In this document: piece by piece, positions 6,330-11,336 of the stretch | Layout: every line of letters begins with the position of its first letter | Numbering within the stretch: position 1 is the stretch's first letter | Assembly: GCA_021798135.1 (NCBI GenBank) | Contig: JAJZYI010000093.1 | Coordinates: 1-11,336, forward strand | Direction: 5' to 3' | DNA: 11,336 bases | DNA from: Actinomycetes bacterium | GTDB lineage: Bacteria > Actinomycetota > Acidimicrobiia > Acidimicrobiales > UBA8190 | Position numbers and translations under genes: made by a program | The notes under the pieces: generated by a model | What the model was told of the DNA's origin: nothing | What the model saw: the letters and a program-made list of their open reading frames with translations, nothing else | Databases searched by the model: none

Positions 6330-8039
6330 TCAGGCCGGTCCCGTGCTGCTGGGCCGGGCGGTGCCGGTGGTGCTGCTGGGCCGGGCGGTGCCGGCGGTGC
6401 TGCTGGGCCGGGCGGTGCCGGCGGTGCTGCTGGGCCGGGCGGTGCCGGCGGTGCTTGCCGCGGCCGCCGGGAGCCGGGGCGGCGGTCCCGGGTCGGGTTC
6501 GTCGAGCTCGTCGAGGGCGGCGACGGGCAGCGCGAAGGAGAAGCGGGCGCCGCCGCCGGGGTTGTCGTCCACCACGAGCGAGCTCCCGTGGGCGGCGACG
6601 AACGCCTGGGCGATGGTGAGCCCGAGCCCGCCACGGCCCGCCGAGGGCCCGCCTGCGGGCCTCGACGGTCCCCCGGGCGCGGCCGAGGCGGCCGTTGCGG
6701 GCCTCGGTGGCGCGGCGGGCGGGGACGTGCCGGCACGGAGGGCGTCGAGCGGGCCGCCGGGCACGATGCCGGGGCCGCGGTCGCTCACGGTCAGGAGCAC
6801 CTGGCCCCCGCGCCGCTCGGCGTGCACCGCCACGGGCCCGGACGAGTGGCGCAGGGCGTTGTCGAGGAGGTTGGCGAGCACCTGGCCGACCAAGGTGTGG
6901 TCGGCGTCGGCGGCGGGGACGTCGGACGGGACGTGCACCGAGACCCGCCGGTCGCCGAGCGACGCGACGACGTCGCGCACCAGCTCGGCGACGGGCACCG
7001 CGTCGTGCTGGACGACGAGCGTGCCTGCCTCGATCCGGTTGATGTCGAGCAGGTTGGCGACCAGCCGGTCGAGCCGGTCCGCCTGCGCCTCGGCCAGGGC
7101 CAGCAGCTCGTCGCGTTCGGCCCGGGTGAGGACGTCGGCGCTGGCTCTGACCTCCGAGATCGACGCCTTGACGGTGGCGAGCGGGGTGCGGAGGTCGTGG
7201 GACACGGTGCGCAGCAGCGTGCGGTGCGCCTGCTCCTGGGCCTCGAGCACCTCGGCCCGCACCGCCTGGTCCCGCAGGCGCGCCCGCTCGACCGCGAGCG
7301 CCGCGTGGTTCGCGAAGGCGGCGAGCAGCCGGCGGTCGCGGCGGTCGGCCGGCGCCGGCGCCACGGCGAGCAGGCCCGACGGCGTGTCGCCCGTCACGAG
7401 CGCCACGGCGACGGGCTGGTGCGAGTCGGACGGGCCGCTCGGGCCGCCGGGGTCGTCGAGCAGGTGGACCGGGACGCCGGCCTGCCCCGCCACCGCCGTG
7501 ATCTCGTCCATCGCGACGCCGGTGCCGGCCGTCGCCGCCACCTCGAGGCCGTCGCCCCGGGGGACGAGGAGGGCGACCCAGCGTGGGTGGAAGGCCCGCG
7601 CCACCGTCTGCACGATGCGGTCGGGGAGGTCGGGGGCGTCGGCGCTCAGGGTCTCGGCGAGCTCGGCGAGGCGGCGTGCCTCGTGCTCGCGGTGGCGGGC
7701 TTCGGCCCGCGCCCGGCGCTGGTCGGCCACGACCGCCGCCACCAGCCCCAGCACCACGACGTACACGACGAGCGCCACCCAGTTCTGCACGGCGCCGACG
7801 GCGAGCGTGCCGTACGGGGGGATGAAGACGAGGTCGTACGCGATGAAGCCGGCGGCCACGGCGACGATGCCCGGGACGAGGCCTCCGATGGCGACGCCGG
7901 CGACGACCGGCACGACGAGCACCAGGCCCGACGACGCCACGCTGAGGTGGTCGCGCAGTGGCACCATGACGAGCGACAGGGCGACGACCAGGCCGACGGC
8001 TGCGGCGGTGCCCAGGAAGGAGCGACGGTGGCGGTGCAT
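6330..8039 (-). CDS. kdpD: KdpD C-terminal half: DUF4118 membrane sensor histidine kinase
   Basis: The 569-residue protein corresponds to the C-terminal half of KdpD. Residues 10-106 hold about four membrane segments with the DUF4118 signature YDLVFIPPYGTLAVGAVQNW. A GAF-like linker follows (about 125-250), then the dimerisation domain with phospho-acceptor His281 in TVSHDLRTPLATVKASISEV. In the ATPase domain are the N-box LLDNALRHS (Asn390, Asn394), the G1 box SDRGPGIV (419-426) and GRGGLGLTIAQAF (468-480). Between the last two boxes the usual IFE-FYR motif is absent and the lid is replaced by about 40 residues rich in Pro, Ala and Gly. The N-terminal KdpD and USP domains (about 390 residues) are missing and occur as a separate divergent gene. 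A TAA codon 6 nt upstream of the ATG, in frame, shows that the protein cannot extend further. Residues 529-566 are four nine-residue repeats. It phosphorylates KdpE, encoded 3 nt downstream. Confidence 0.9.
   Translation of the reverse strand: MHRHRRSFLGTAAAVGLVVALSLVMVPLRDHLSVASSGLVLVVPVVAGVAIGGLVPGIVAVAAGFIAYDLVFIPPYGTLAVGAVQNWVALVVYVVVLGLVAAVVADQRRARAEARHREHEARRLAELAETLSADAPDLPDRIVQTVARAFHPRWVALLVPRGDGLEVAATAGTGVAMDEITAVAGQAGVPVHLLDDPGGPSGPSDSHQPVAVALVTGDTPSGLLAVAPAPADRRDRRLLAAFANHAALAVERARLRDQAVRAEVLEAQEQAHRTLLRTVSHDLRTPLATVKASISEVRASADVLTRAERDELLALAEAQADRLDRLVANLLDINRIEAGTLVVQHDAVPVAELVRDVVASLGDRRVSVHVPSDVPAADADHTLVGQVLANLLDNALRHSSGPVAVHAERRGGQVLLTVSDRGPGIVPGGPLDALRAGTSPPAAPPRPATAASAAPGGPSRPAGGPSAGRGGLGLTIAQAFVAAHGSSLVVDDNPGGGARFSFALPVAALDELDEPDPGPPPRLPAAAASTAGTARPSSTAGTARPSSTAGTARPSSTTGTARPSSTGPA
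6343..6450. repeat. 27-bp tandem repeat, four units, in the 3' end of the kinase gene
   Basis: Units lie at 6343-6369, 6370-6396, 6397-6423 and 6424-6450. The first differs at its last triplet (GGTG for GGCG); the other three look identical. On the coding strand they encode nine-residue units of the type TAGTARPSS at the extreme C terminus. The near-perfect identity points to recent expansion. Confidence 0.95.
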
Positions 8040-8087
8040 GAGCGGTTAGGGACCGGGCTCCGCATGCGGGTCGCAGGGTCCGCGGAG

Positions 8088-8093
8088 ATCCTA
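8088..8093 (-). promoter_or_regulatory. -10-like hexamer TAGGAT for the kinase-kdpE operon
   Basis: Read on the minus strand, TAGGAT fits the actinobacterial TANNNT pattern and lies about 48 nt before the kinase ATG at 8039, giving a 5' leader of roughly 40 nt. No good -35 hexamer is visible about 17 nt upstream. The same hexamer recurs at 11211-11216, and TAGCAT at 9879-9884. It sits in the 85-bp divergent spacer shared with the gene for the N-terminal KdpD half. Confidence 0.4.
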
Positions 8094-8113
8094 CCGGGTG
8101 GGCCCGCCGGCGC

Positions 8114-8119
8114 AGGAGG
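8114..8119 (+). promoter_or_regulatory. Ribosome binding site AGGAGG that fixes the start of the KdpD N-terminal gene
   Basis: AGGAGG lies 5 nt before the GTG at 8125. An in-frame GTG at 8098 would add nine residues (head GPPAQEGA), but it lies upstream of this site and has none of its own. The GTG at 8125 is therefore preferred. Confidence 0.8.
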
Positions 8120-8124
8120 GGGCC

Positions 8125-9297
8125 GTGGACCGACCCGATGAGGCCGTGGCCGCCGCCGACGTCGAGGTGACGCCGGCCGGGCGCTTCCGCGTCTACCTGG
8201 GAGCGGTGGCCGGTGTGGGGAAGACGTGCGCCATGCTCGACGAGGGCAAGCGCCGCCTGCAGCGGGGCACCGACGTCGTCGTGGGGTTCGCCGAGACGCA
8301 CGGGCGGGCGGCGACGGCGGCGCGCCTGGCCGGGCTCGAGGTCGTCCCGCGCCTGCGCGTGGAGCACCGGGGGGCCGTCTTCGAGGAGATGGACCTGCAG
8401 GCGGTCCTCGCCCGGCGGCCGGCGGTGGCGCTCGTCGACGAGCTCGCCCACACGAACGTGCCGGGATCGGGCCCGAACGCCAAGCGGTGGCAGGACGTCT
8501 TCGCGCTGCTGGAAGCCGGCATCGCCGTCATCACGACGGTCAACGTCCAGCACCTGGAGTCCATCGCCGATGCCGTCGAGCGCATCACCGGGGTGCCCGT
8601 CCGCGAGCGGGTGCCCGACTGGGTGGTCCGGCGCGCCGACCAGATCGAGCTGGTGGACTCGTCGGCGGACCAGCTCCGCCGGCGCATGCTCCACGGCAAC
8701 ATCTACGCGCCGTCCAAGGTGCCCGACGCGCTCAACGGCTTCTTCAAGACGACCAACCTCGTCGCCCTGCGCGAGCTGGCGCTGCGCTTCGTCGCCGACG
8801 AGACGGAGGAGGAGCTGCTGGCCAGCCTGTCGGCGGCGCCGGGCACGCCGTTCGACACGGCGGAGCGCATCCTGGTGGCCGTGACGGGGGCACCCGGCAC
8901 GGGTGCCGTGGTCCGCCGCGCGGCGAGGATGGCGGCGCGCGCGAAGGCGGACCTGCACGTCGTGCACGTCGTCGCCGCCGACGAGTCCGCGGCCGACGCC
9001 GAGCGGGTGCGTGCGGAGCTGCGCGGGCTGGCCGAGGACGTCGGCGGCCGGTGGACCGAGCTGGTGGCCGACGACGCCGCCAGAGCCCTCGTCGCCTACG
9101 CCAGCCGCCACCAGGTCACCCAGATCGTCCTCGGCTCCACCCACCAGAGCCGGTGGCACCAGATGACGCGCGGCTCGGTCATCCGCCGGGTGCTCCGCTA
9201 CGCCGCCGACGCCGACGTCGACGTCCACGTCATCGCCAGGCGGGCGTCGCCCCCGCCTGGCAGCGAGCCGGCAGGGGCGCCGGTCGCCGGGGGTTGA
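8125..9297 (+). CDS. kdpD: KdpD N-terminal half: stand-alone KdpD ATP-binding domain plus USP domain
   Basis: The 390-residue protein matches only the cytoplasmic N-terminal half of KdpD. Residues 20-230 are the KdpD domain: Walker-A-like GAVAGVGKTCAML (26-38), VVVGFAETHGR (51-61), Walker-B-like VALVDELAHTNVPG (101-114), KRWQDV (120-125), TTVNVQHLES (137-146) and FFKTTNLVALRELALR (206-221). Residues 246-372 are a universal stress protein domain, with VTQIVLGSTHQSRWHQMTRGSV spanning 331-352. It ends with a short Pro/Gly tail and no membrane segment or kinase domain, so it stops where full-length KdpD enters the membrane. In full KdpD this half binds ATP and modulates kinase/phosphatase balance, and in some Firmicutes its USP domain binds c-di-AMP; no such site can be assigned here. 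Free-standing N-terminal KdpD proteins are known in cyanobacteria (Anabaena). It probably acts on the divergent kinase in trans. The start was chosen by AGGAGG. Confidence 0.92.
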   Translation: MDRPDEAVAAADVEVTPAGRFRVYLGAVAGVGKTCAMLDEGKRRLQRGTDVVVGFAETHGRAATAARLAGLEVVPRLRVEHRGAVFEEMDLQAVLARRPAVALVDELAHTNVPGSGPNAKRWQDVFALLEAGIAVITTVNVQHLESIADAVERITGVPVRERVPDWVVRRADQIELVDSSADQLRRRMLHGNIYAPSKVPDALNGFFKTTNLVALRELALRFVADETEEELLASLSAAPGTPFDTAERILVAVTGAPGTGAVVRRAARMAARAKADLHVVHVVAADESAADAERVRAELRGLAEDVGGRWTELVADDAARALVAYASRHQVTQIVLGSTHQSRWHQMTRGSVIRRVLRYAADADVDVHVIARRASPPPGSEPAGAPVAGG

Positions 9298-9322
9298 CAA
9301 GTTACTGTTGCGTCAGTAGACA
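9294..9322 (+). promoter_or_regulatory. Promoter: TTGACA, 17-nt spacer, TAGACA
   Basis: TTGACA at 9294-9299 is a perfect -35 hexamer, overlapping the TGA of the KdpD N-terminal gene. After exactly 17 nt comes TAGACA (9317-9322), a fair -10. It is an AT-rich pocket in very GC-rich DNA. Transcription would begin near 9329, so the ATG at 9323 cannot be a start codon for this transcript. The nearest downstream gene is the antiporter at 9893, which implies a leader of about 560 nt or a separate RNA. Confidence 0.6.
9303..9318. promoter_or_regulatory. Inverted repeat TACTG-N6-CAGTA inside the promoter
   Basis: Five perfect base pairs, TACTG (9303-9307) and CAGTA (9314-9318), flank TTGCGT. The site fills the spacer and touches the -10, the usual place for a repressor operator. 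The arms are short, and I cannot name a regulator. Confidence 0.35.
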
Positions 9323-9744
9323 ATGCAGCGGCCGGAGGGCGCGCCCACCCGCACCGAGCGGGGGTTGGTGCCATCCGGCCGACCGGTCTCGGACGCGGTG
9401 CACAGGGGGGACGTCGAGGGACGCGCAGGCCGAGTCGGGGACCGGCAGCCGGCGTGCTGGCCGGTCGGCACCGGAGCGGGGCGGGAGTCGGGGGGCTCCC
9501 GGCCGGAGCCGCTGTACGTAGGGGGGAGGAGGTCGGTACCGCAGGCGCCCGGCGCCGCTCGGTGCCGGCAGAGGGGAGCGCACGCCGCCGGCTCCGGGCG
9601 TCGGCGTGCCGTGTCCGTCCCGGCCGTCGCCGGCCCGGGCGGGCGTCAGATCTGGTTGGCCGGACCCGGCGGGAGGTGCCCCCCGCCGGGGCCGGCCGAC
9701 CGGGCAGCGCCGTCGTGCGGCGACCGGCTCCCCGGCCCCGCCAC

Positions 9745-9790
9745 GCACCGTCCTCCGGAGCGGGTAGGCACCGTCCTCCGCTGCGGGCAC
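9745..9790. repeat. 23-bp direct repeat, two units
   Basis: GCACCGTCCTCCG at 9745-9757 and 9768-9780 begins two adjacent units (9745-9767 and 9768-9790) that agree at 19 of 23 positions. They lie about 90-150 bp upstream of the antiporter start, so they could be tandem regulator sites or a chance duplication. Confidence 0.7.
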
Positions 9791-9817
9791 GCGCCGTTCC
9801 CCGGCCCTGGGCGCGGG

Positions 9818-9845
9818 TGCCGACGCTCCTCGGATGGCGTCGGCA
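9818..9845. promoter_or_regulatory. Perfect 9-bp inverted repeat upstream of the antiporter promoter
   Basis: TGCCGACGC (9818-9826) and GCGTCGGCA (9837-9845) flank a 10-nt loop. The repeat lies 34 bp upstream of the TAGCAT hexamer. It could be an operator or a hairpin that ends transcripts coming from 9294; there is no T-run. Confidence 0.4.
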
Positions 9846-9878
9846 GCGGGGTCCGATCGTGGTGGCACCGGCCGCCAG

Positions 9879-9884
9879 TAGCAT
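9879..9884 (+). promoter_or_regulatory. -10-like hexamer TAGCAT directly before the antiporter start
   Basis: TAGCAT fits the TANNNT pattern and ends 8 nt before the GTG at 9893. A transcript from it would start at or next to the GTG, giving a leaderless mRNA, which is common in Actinobacteria. No Shine-Dalgarno sequence precedes the GTG, in agreement. A -35 is not evident. Confidence 0.45.
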
Positions 9885-9892
9885 CGCCCGGC

Positions 9893-11134
9893 GTGGCCGG
9901 CGAACGCGCGCTGGGAACGGGCGGGCACCGTGGCCGCCGCAGCGGGGGCTCCCGTGGCGCCGTGGCGGGATGGCGTCGCAGCGACTCGGTCGTGCTGGCG
10001 GTGGCCGTGGCGGCGACGCTGGCGGCCGTGGCGAGCCGGGTCGCCGGCATCGGTGCCGTCTCGGGCTTCGTGGTCCAGGCCGTGGCGCTCGCCTGCCTGG
10101 CGGCCCTGGTCAGCCGAACCGTCGAGGAGCTGGGCTGGCACTGGTCACCCGCGGCCACGGGCATCGTGCAGGCCACCGTCGGGAACCTGCCCGAGCTGCT
10201 GTTCGGCGTGTTCGCGCTGCGCGCCGGCCTGACCGGCGTGGTCCAGGCCGCCCTGGTCGGCTCCGTGCTGGCCAACGTGCTCCTGGTGCTCGGCCTGGCT
10301 TTCGTCGTGGGCGGGCTGCGCCACGGGCCCCAGCGCTTCGCCGCCGCCGACGCGAGGGCCAACGTGGTGCTCCTGCTGGTGGCGGCTGCGGTGGTGGCGG
10401 TCCCGTCGTTGACGGCGCTGGCGCACACGGCGGCGGCACGGCACGAGCAGGCCCTGTCCGACGTGGCCTCGGCGGTGCTGCTGGTCGCGTACGGCGCCGG
10501 CCTGTGGACGAGCCTGCGCGCCGGCCGGGTGGTGCCGGCTGCGGGTCGTGCCGGGGCCGGCCTGACCGCGGGTGCTGGCGGGGGCGGCGACCGGCCCTGT
10601 CCCGCGCCCACCGGGTCGGCCGGCCCGATCGCTGGTGCGGTCACCGCCGCAGGCCCCGGCGCCCGGCCGGCGTGGCCCGCCCCGCTGGCGGTGGCGCTGC
10701 TGGTCGCGGCGGCGGGCGCGGCCGCGCTCGTGTCGGAGTGGCTGGTGGCCGAGCTGCGCCCGGCGCTCCGGGTGCTCGGCATGTCGCCGACCTTCGCCGG
10801 CGTGGTCGTGGTGGCCATCGCCGGCAATGCCGTGGAGCACGTCGGCGGCGTGGTCCTCGCCGCCAAGGACCGGACCGACCACGCGCTGGCGGTGATCCTG
10901 CAGAGCCCCATCCAGGTGCTGCTGGGTGTGTTCCCGCTCCTGGTCCTGGTGTCGCCGGCCCTCGGTGGCGGGCTGACCCTGGCACTGCCGACCCTGCTCC
11001 TCGTGGGGCTGGGTCTCGGAGCGATCGTGACCATCGCCGTGGTGGTGGACGGGGAGTCGACCTGGCTCGAGGGGCTGTGCCTGATGGGCCTGTACGCCGT
11101 GGTGGCTGCAGCTGCCTGGTGGCACGCCGGCTGA
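9893..11134 (+). CDS. Cation (Ca2+)/H+ antiporter, CaCA/CAX family
   Basis: The 413-residue membrane protein has about ten to eleven hydrophobic segments in two homologous halves. Alpha-repeat 1 is GNLPELLFGVFALRAG (97-112) followed by VQAALVGSVLANVLLVLG (117-134). Alpha-repeat 2 is AGNAVEHVGGVVLAAKDR (310-327) followed by ALAVILQSPIQVLLGVFPLL (331-350). The key acidic residues Glu101 and Glu315 are present. The family exports Ca2+, and in ChaA also Na+ or K+, from the cytoplasm in exchange for protons. The loop between the halves (about 211-262) is Gly/Ala/Pro-rich rather than acidic as in many CAX proteins. The frame is open upstream to 9323, but that part is not protein-like. GTG at 9893 is chosen because the segment before the first helix becomes short and a TAGCAT hexamer directly precedes it. 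The exact start is moderately certain. Confidence 0.88.
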   Translation: MAGERALGTGGHRGRRSGGSRGAVAGWRRSDSVVLAVAVAATLAAVASRVAGIGAVSGFVVQAVALACLAALVSRTVEELGWHWSPAATGIVQATVGNLPELLFGVFALRAGLTGVVQAALVGSVLANVLLVLGLAFVVGGLRHGPQRFAAADARANVVLLLVAAAVVAVPSLTALAHTAAARHEQALSDVASAVLLVAYGAGLWTSLRAGRVVPAAGRAGAGLTAGAGGGGDRPCPAPTGSAGPIAGAVTAAGPGARPAWPAPLAVALLVAAAGAAALVSEWLVAELRPALRVLGMSPTFAGVVVVAIAGNAVEHVGGVVLAAKDRTDHALAVILQSPIQVLLGVFPLLVLVSPALGGGLTLALPTLLLVGLGLGAIVTIAVVVDGESTWLEGLCLMGLYAVVAAAAWWHAG

Positions 11135-11210
11135 TCTCGGCGCCGGGCCGGAGCACCGGGAGCGGGCGCCCTGTTGCGCGCCGTCCGTGGCCGAATCACC
11201 GGGCCGTCGG

Positions 11211-11216
11211 TAGGAT
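11211..11216 (+). promoter_or_regulatory. -10-like hexamer TAGGAT upstream of the right-edge gene
   Basis: TAGGAT in the context CGGTAGGAT is the same hexamer as at 8088-8093 on the minus strand. It lies 51 nt before the GTG at 11268. The -35 position holds only a weak match. The spacer 11135-11210 shows no clear terminator. Confidence 0.4.
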
Positions 11217-11267
11217 GGGGCGGCCGGCCCCGGTGACGACGCCACCGGGTGCGGCAAAGGGGGGGTC

Positions 11268-11336
11268 GTGTCGACACCGATCGATACGGTGGGCGCCGGT
11301 TCGCAGGGCCGTGGCGCCGGGAGCGCCGGGCCCGTG
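11268..11336 (+). CDS. Start of an unidentified gene running off the right edge
   Basis: The first 23 residues read MSTPIDTVGAGSQGRGAGSA followed by GPV (GTG start), an ordinary polar head with no recognisable domain. The purine-rich AAAGGGGGGG at 11256-11265 lies just before the GTG and may act as ribosome binding site, and a TAGGAT hexamer lies upstream. A second open frame starts at GTG 11233 but has an Arg-rich, less natural translation. The function cannot be told from this fragment. Confidence 0.45.
   Translation, partial: MSTPIDTVGAGSQGRGAGSAGPV

Larger units (their letters stand above)
9323..9892 (+). other. Gene-free, hairpin-rich leader between the promoter and the antiporter gene
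   Basis: All frames here give Arg/Pro/Gly-rich, low-quality translations, so I see no protein gene. Strong potential hairpins are: 9440-9466 (GACCGGCAGC with GCTGGCCGGTC, one bulge); 9532-9569 (10 bp including two G-U pairs, with an inner GGCGC/GCGCC stem); 9665-9690 (perfect 9-bp CCCGGCGGG/CCCGCCGGG, 8-nt loop); and 9818-9845 (perfect 9 bp, 10-nt loop). A 23-bp direct repeat lies at 9745-9790. I could not match tmRNA, RNase P RNA, SRP RNA or the c-di-AMP (ydaO) riboswitch core. It could be a long 5' leader, an independent small RNA or simply GC-rich spacer. Confidence 0.35.

Noticed and set aside
8098..8124. GTG at 8098 as start of the KdpD N-terminal protein
   Set aside because: It has no ribosome binding site, whereas the in-frame GTG at 8125 has AGGAGG 5 nt upstream.
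5127..8141. Plus-strand frame of about 1000 codons across kdpE and the kinase gene
   Set aside because: Its translation is Gly/Arg/Ala-rich noise, while the minus strand carries clear response-regulator and kinase motifs.
6079..9300. Minus-strand frame of more than 1000 codons across the KdpD halves
   Set aside because: It has a shadow composition (His, Arg, Pro runs), and known domains are in the other frames.
9198..9884. Minus-strand open frame before the antiporter
   Set aside because: It is Arg/Pro-rich, overlaps the KdpD N-terminal gene and has no recognisable motif or ribosome binding site.
9323..9892. N-terminal extension of the antiporter from the ATG at 9323
   Set aside because: It is Arg/Gly/Pro-rich with no domain, and the ATG overlaps the end of a -10 hexamer, upstream of the expected transcription start.
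9323..9892. tmRNA, RNase P RNA, SRP RNA or ydaO-type riboswitch
   Set aside because: I found none of the conserved core sequences I know for these RNAs; only generic GC-rich hairpins are visible.
11135..11210. Intrinsic terminator after the antiporter
   Set aside because: The best pairing (near GCGGGCGC and GCGCGCCG) is mismatched and no T-run follows.

Overview
The window is very GC-rich DNA (well above 70% by eye, strong G/C preference at third codon positions, several GTG starts, -10-like TAGGAT/TAGCAT hexamers). That fits a high-GC actinobacterium, perhaps an Acidimicrobiia- or Thermoleophilia-like lineage. The lineage is inference: there is no rRNA or other marker in the window.

Layout. 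(1) 1-486: an unclear left edge with a 9-bp GGC/GGA tandem repeat, a possible minus-strand gene running off the window, and four copies of a 21-bp repeat ending at the first start codon of the kdp operon. (2) 487-5487, plus strand: an ATP-driven high-affinity K+ uptake operon. The order is a 27-aa hydrophobic microprotein, kdpF, kdpA, kdpB, kdpC and a 122-aa OB-fold protein. Most junctions overlap by 1-4 nt, as in translationally coupled genes. (3) 5553-8039, minus strand: the response regulator kdpE and a membrane histidine kinase that matches only the C-terminal half of KdpD. (4) 8125-9297, plus strand, divergent from the kinase: a separate gene for the N-terminal half of KdpD (KdpD ATP-binding domain plus universal stress protein domain). 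(5) 9298-9892: about 595 bp without a convincing gene, opening with a good promoter (TTGACA, 17 nt, TAGACA) and rich in strong hairpins. (6) 9893-11134: a CaCA/CAX-type cation/H+ antiporter that may be translated from a leaderless mRNA. (7) 11135-11336: a promoter-like hexamer and the first codons of another plus-strand gene.

How they work together. KdpFABC is the K+ pump. Its sensor-kinase/response-regulator pair normally induces it when K+ is limiting. Here the single KdpD polypeptide is divided at the boundary between the USP domain and the first membrane segment, and the halves are on opposite strands with about 85 bp between them. The soluble N-terminal half would have to act on the membrane kinase in trans. 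The kinase also has an expanded, degenerate ATP lid, and both it and KdpE end in in-frame minisatellite tails. A CAX antiporter next door fits a cation-homeostasis neighbourhood.

Main points for follow-up are the split KdpD, the OB-fold gene fused into the operon by an ATGA overlap, the microprotein ahead of kdpF, and the hairpin-rich leader before the antiporter.
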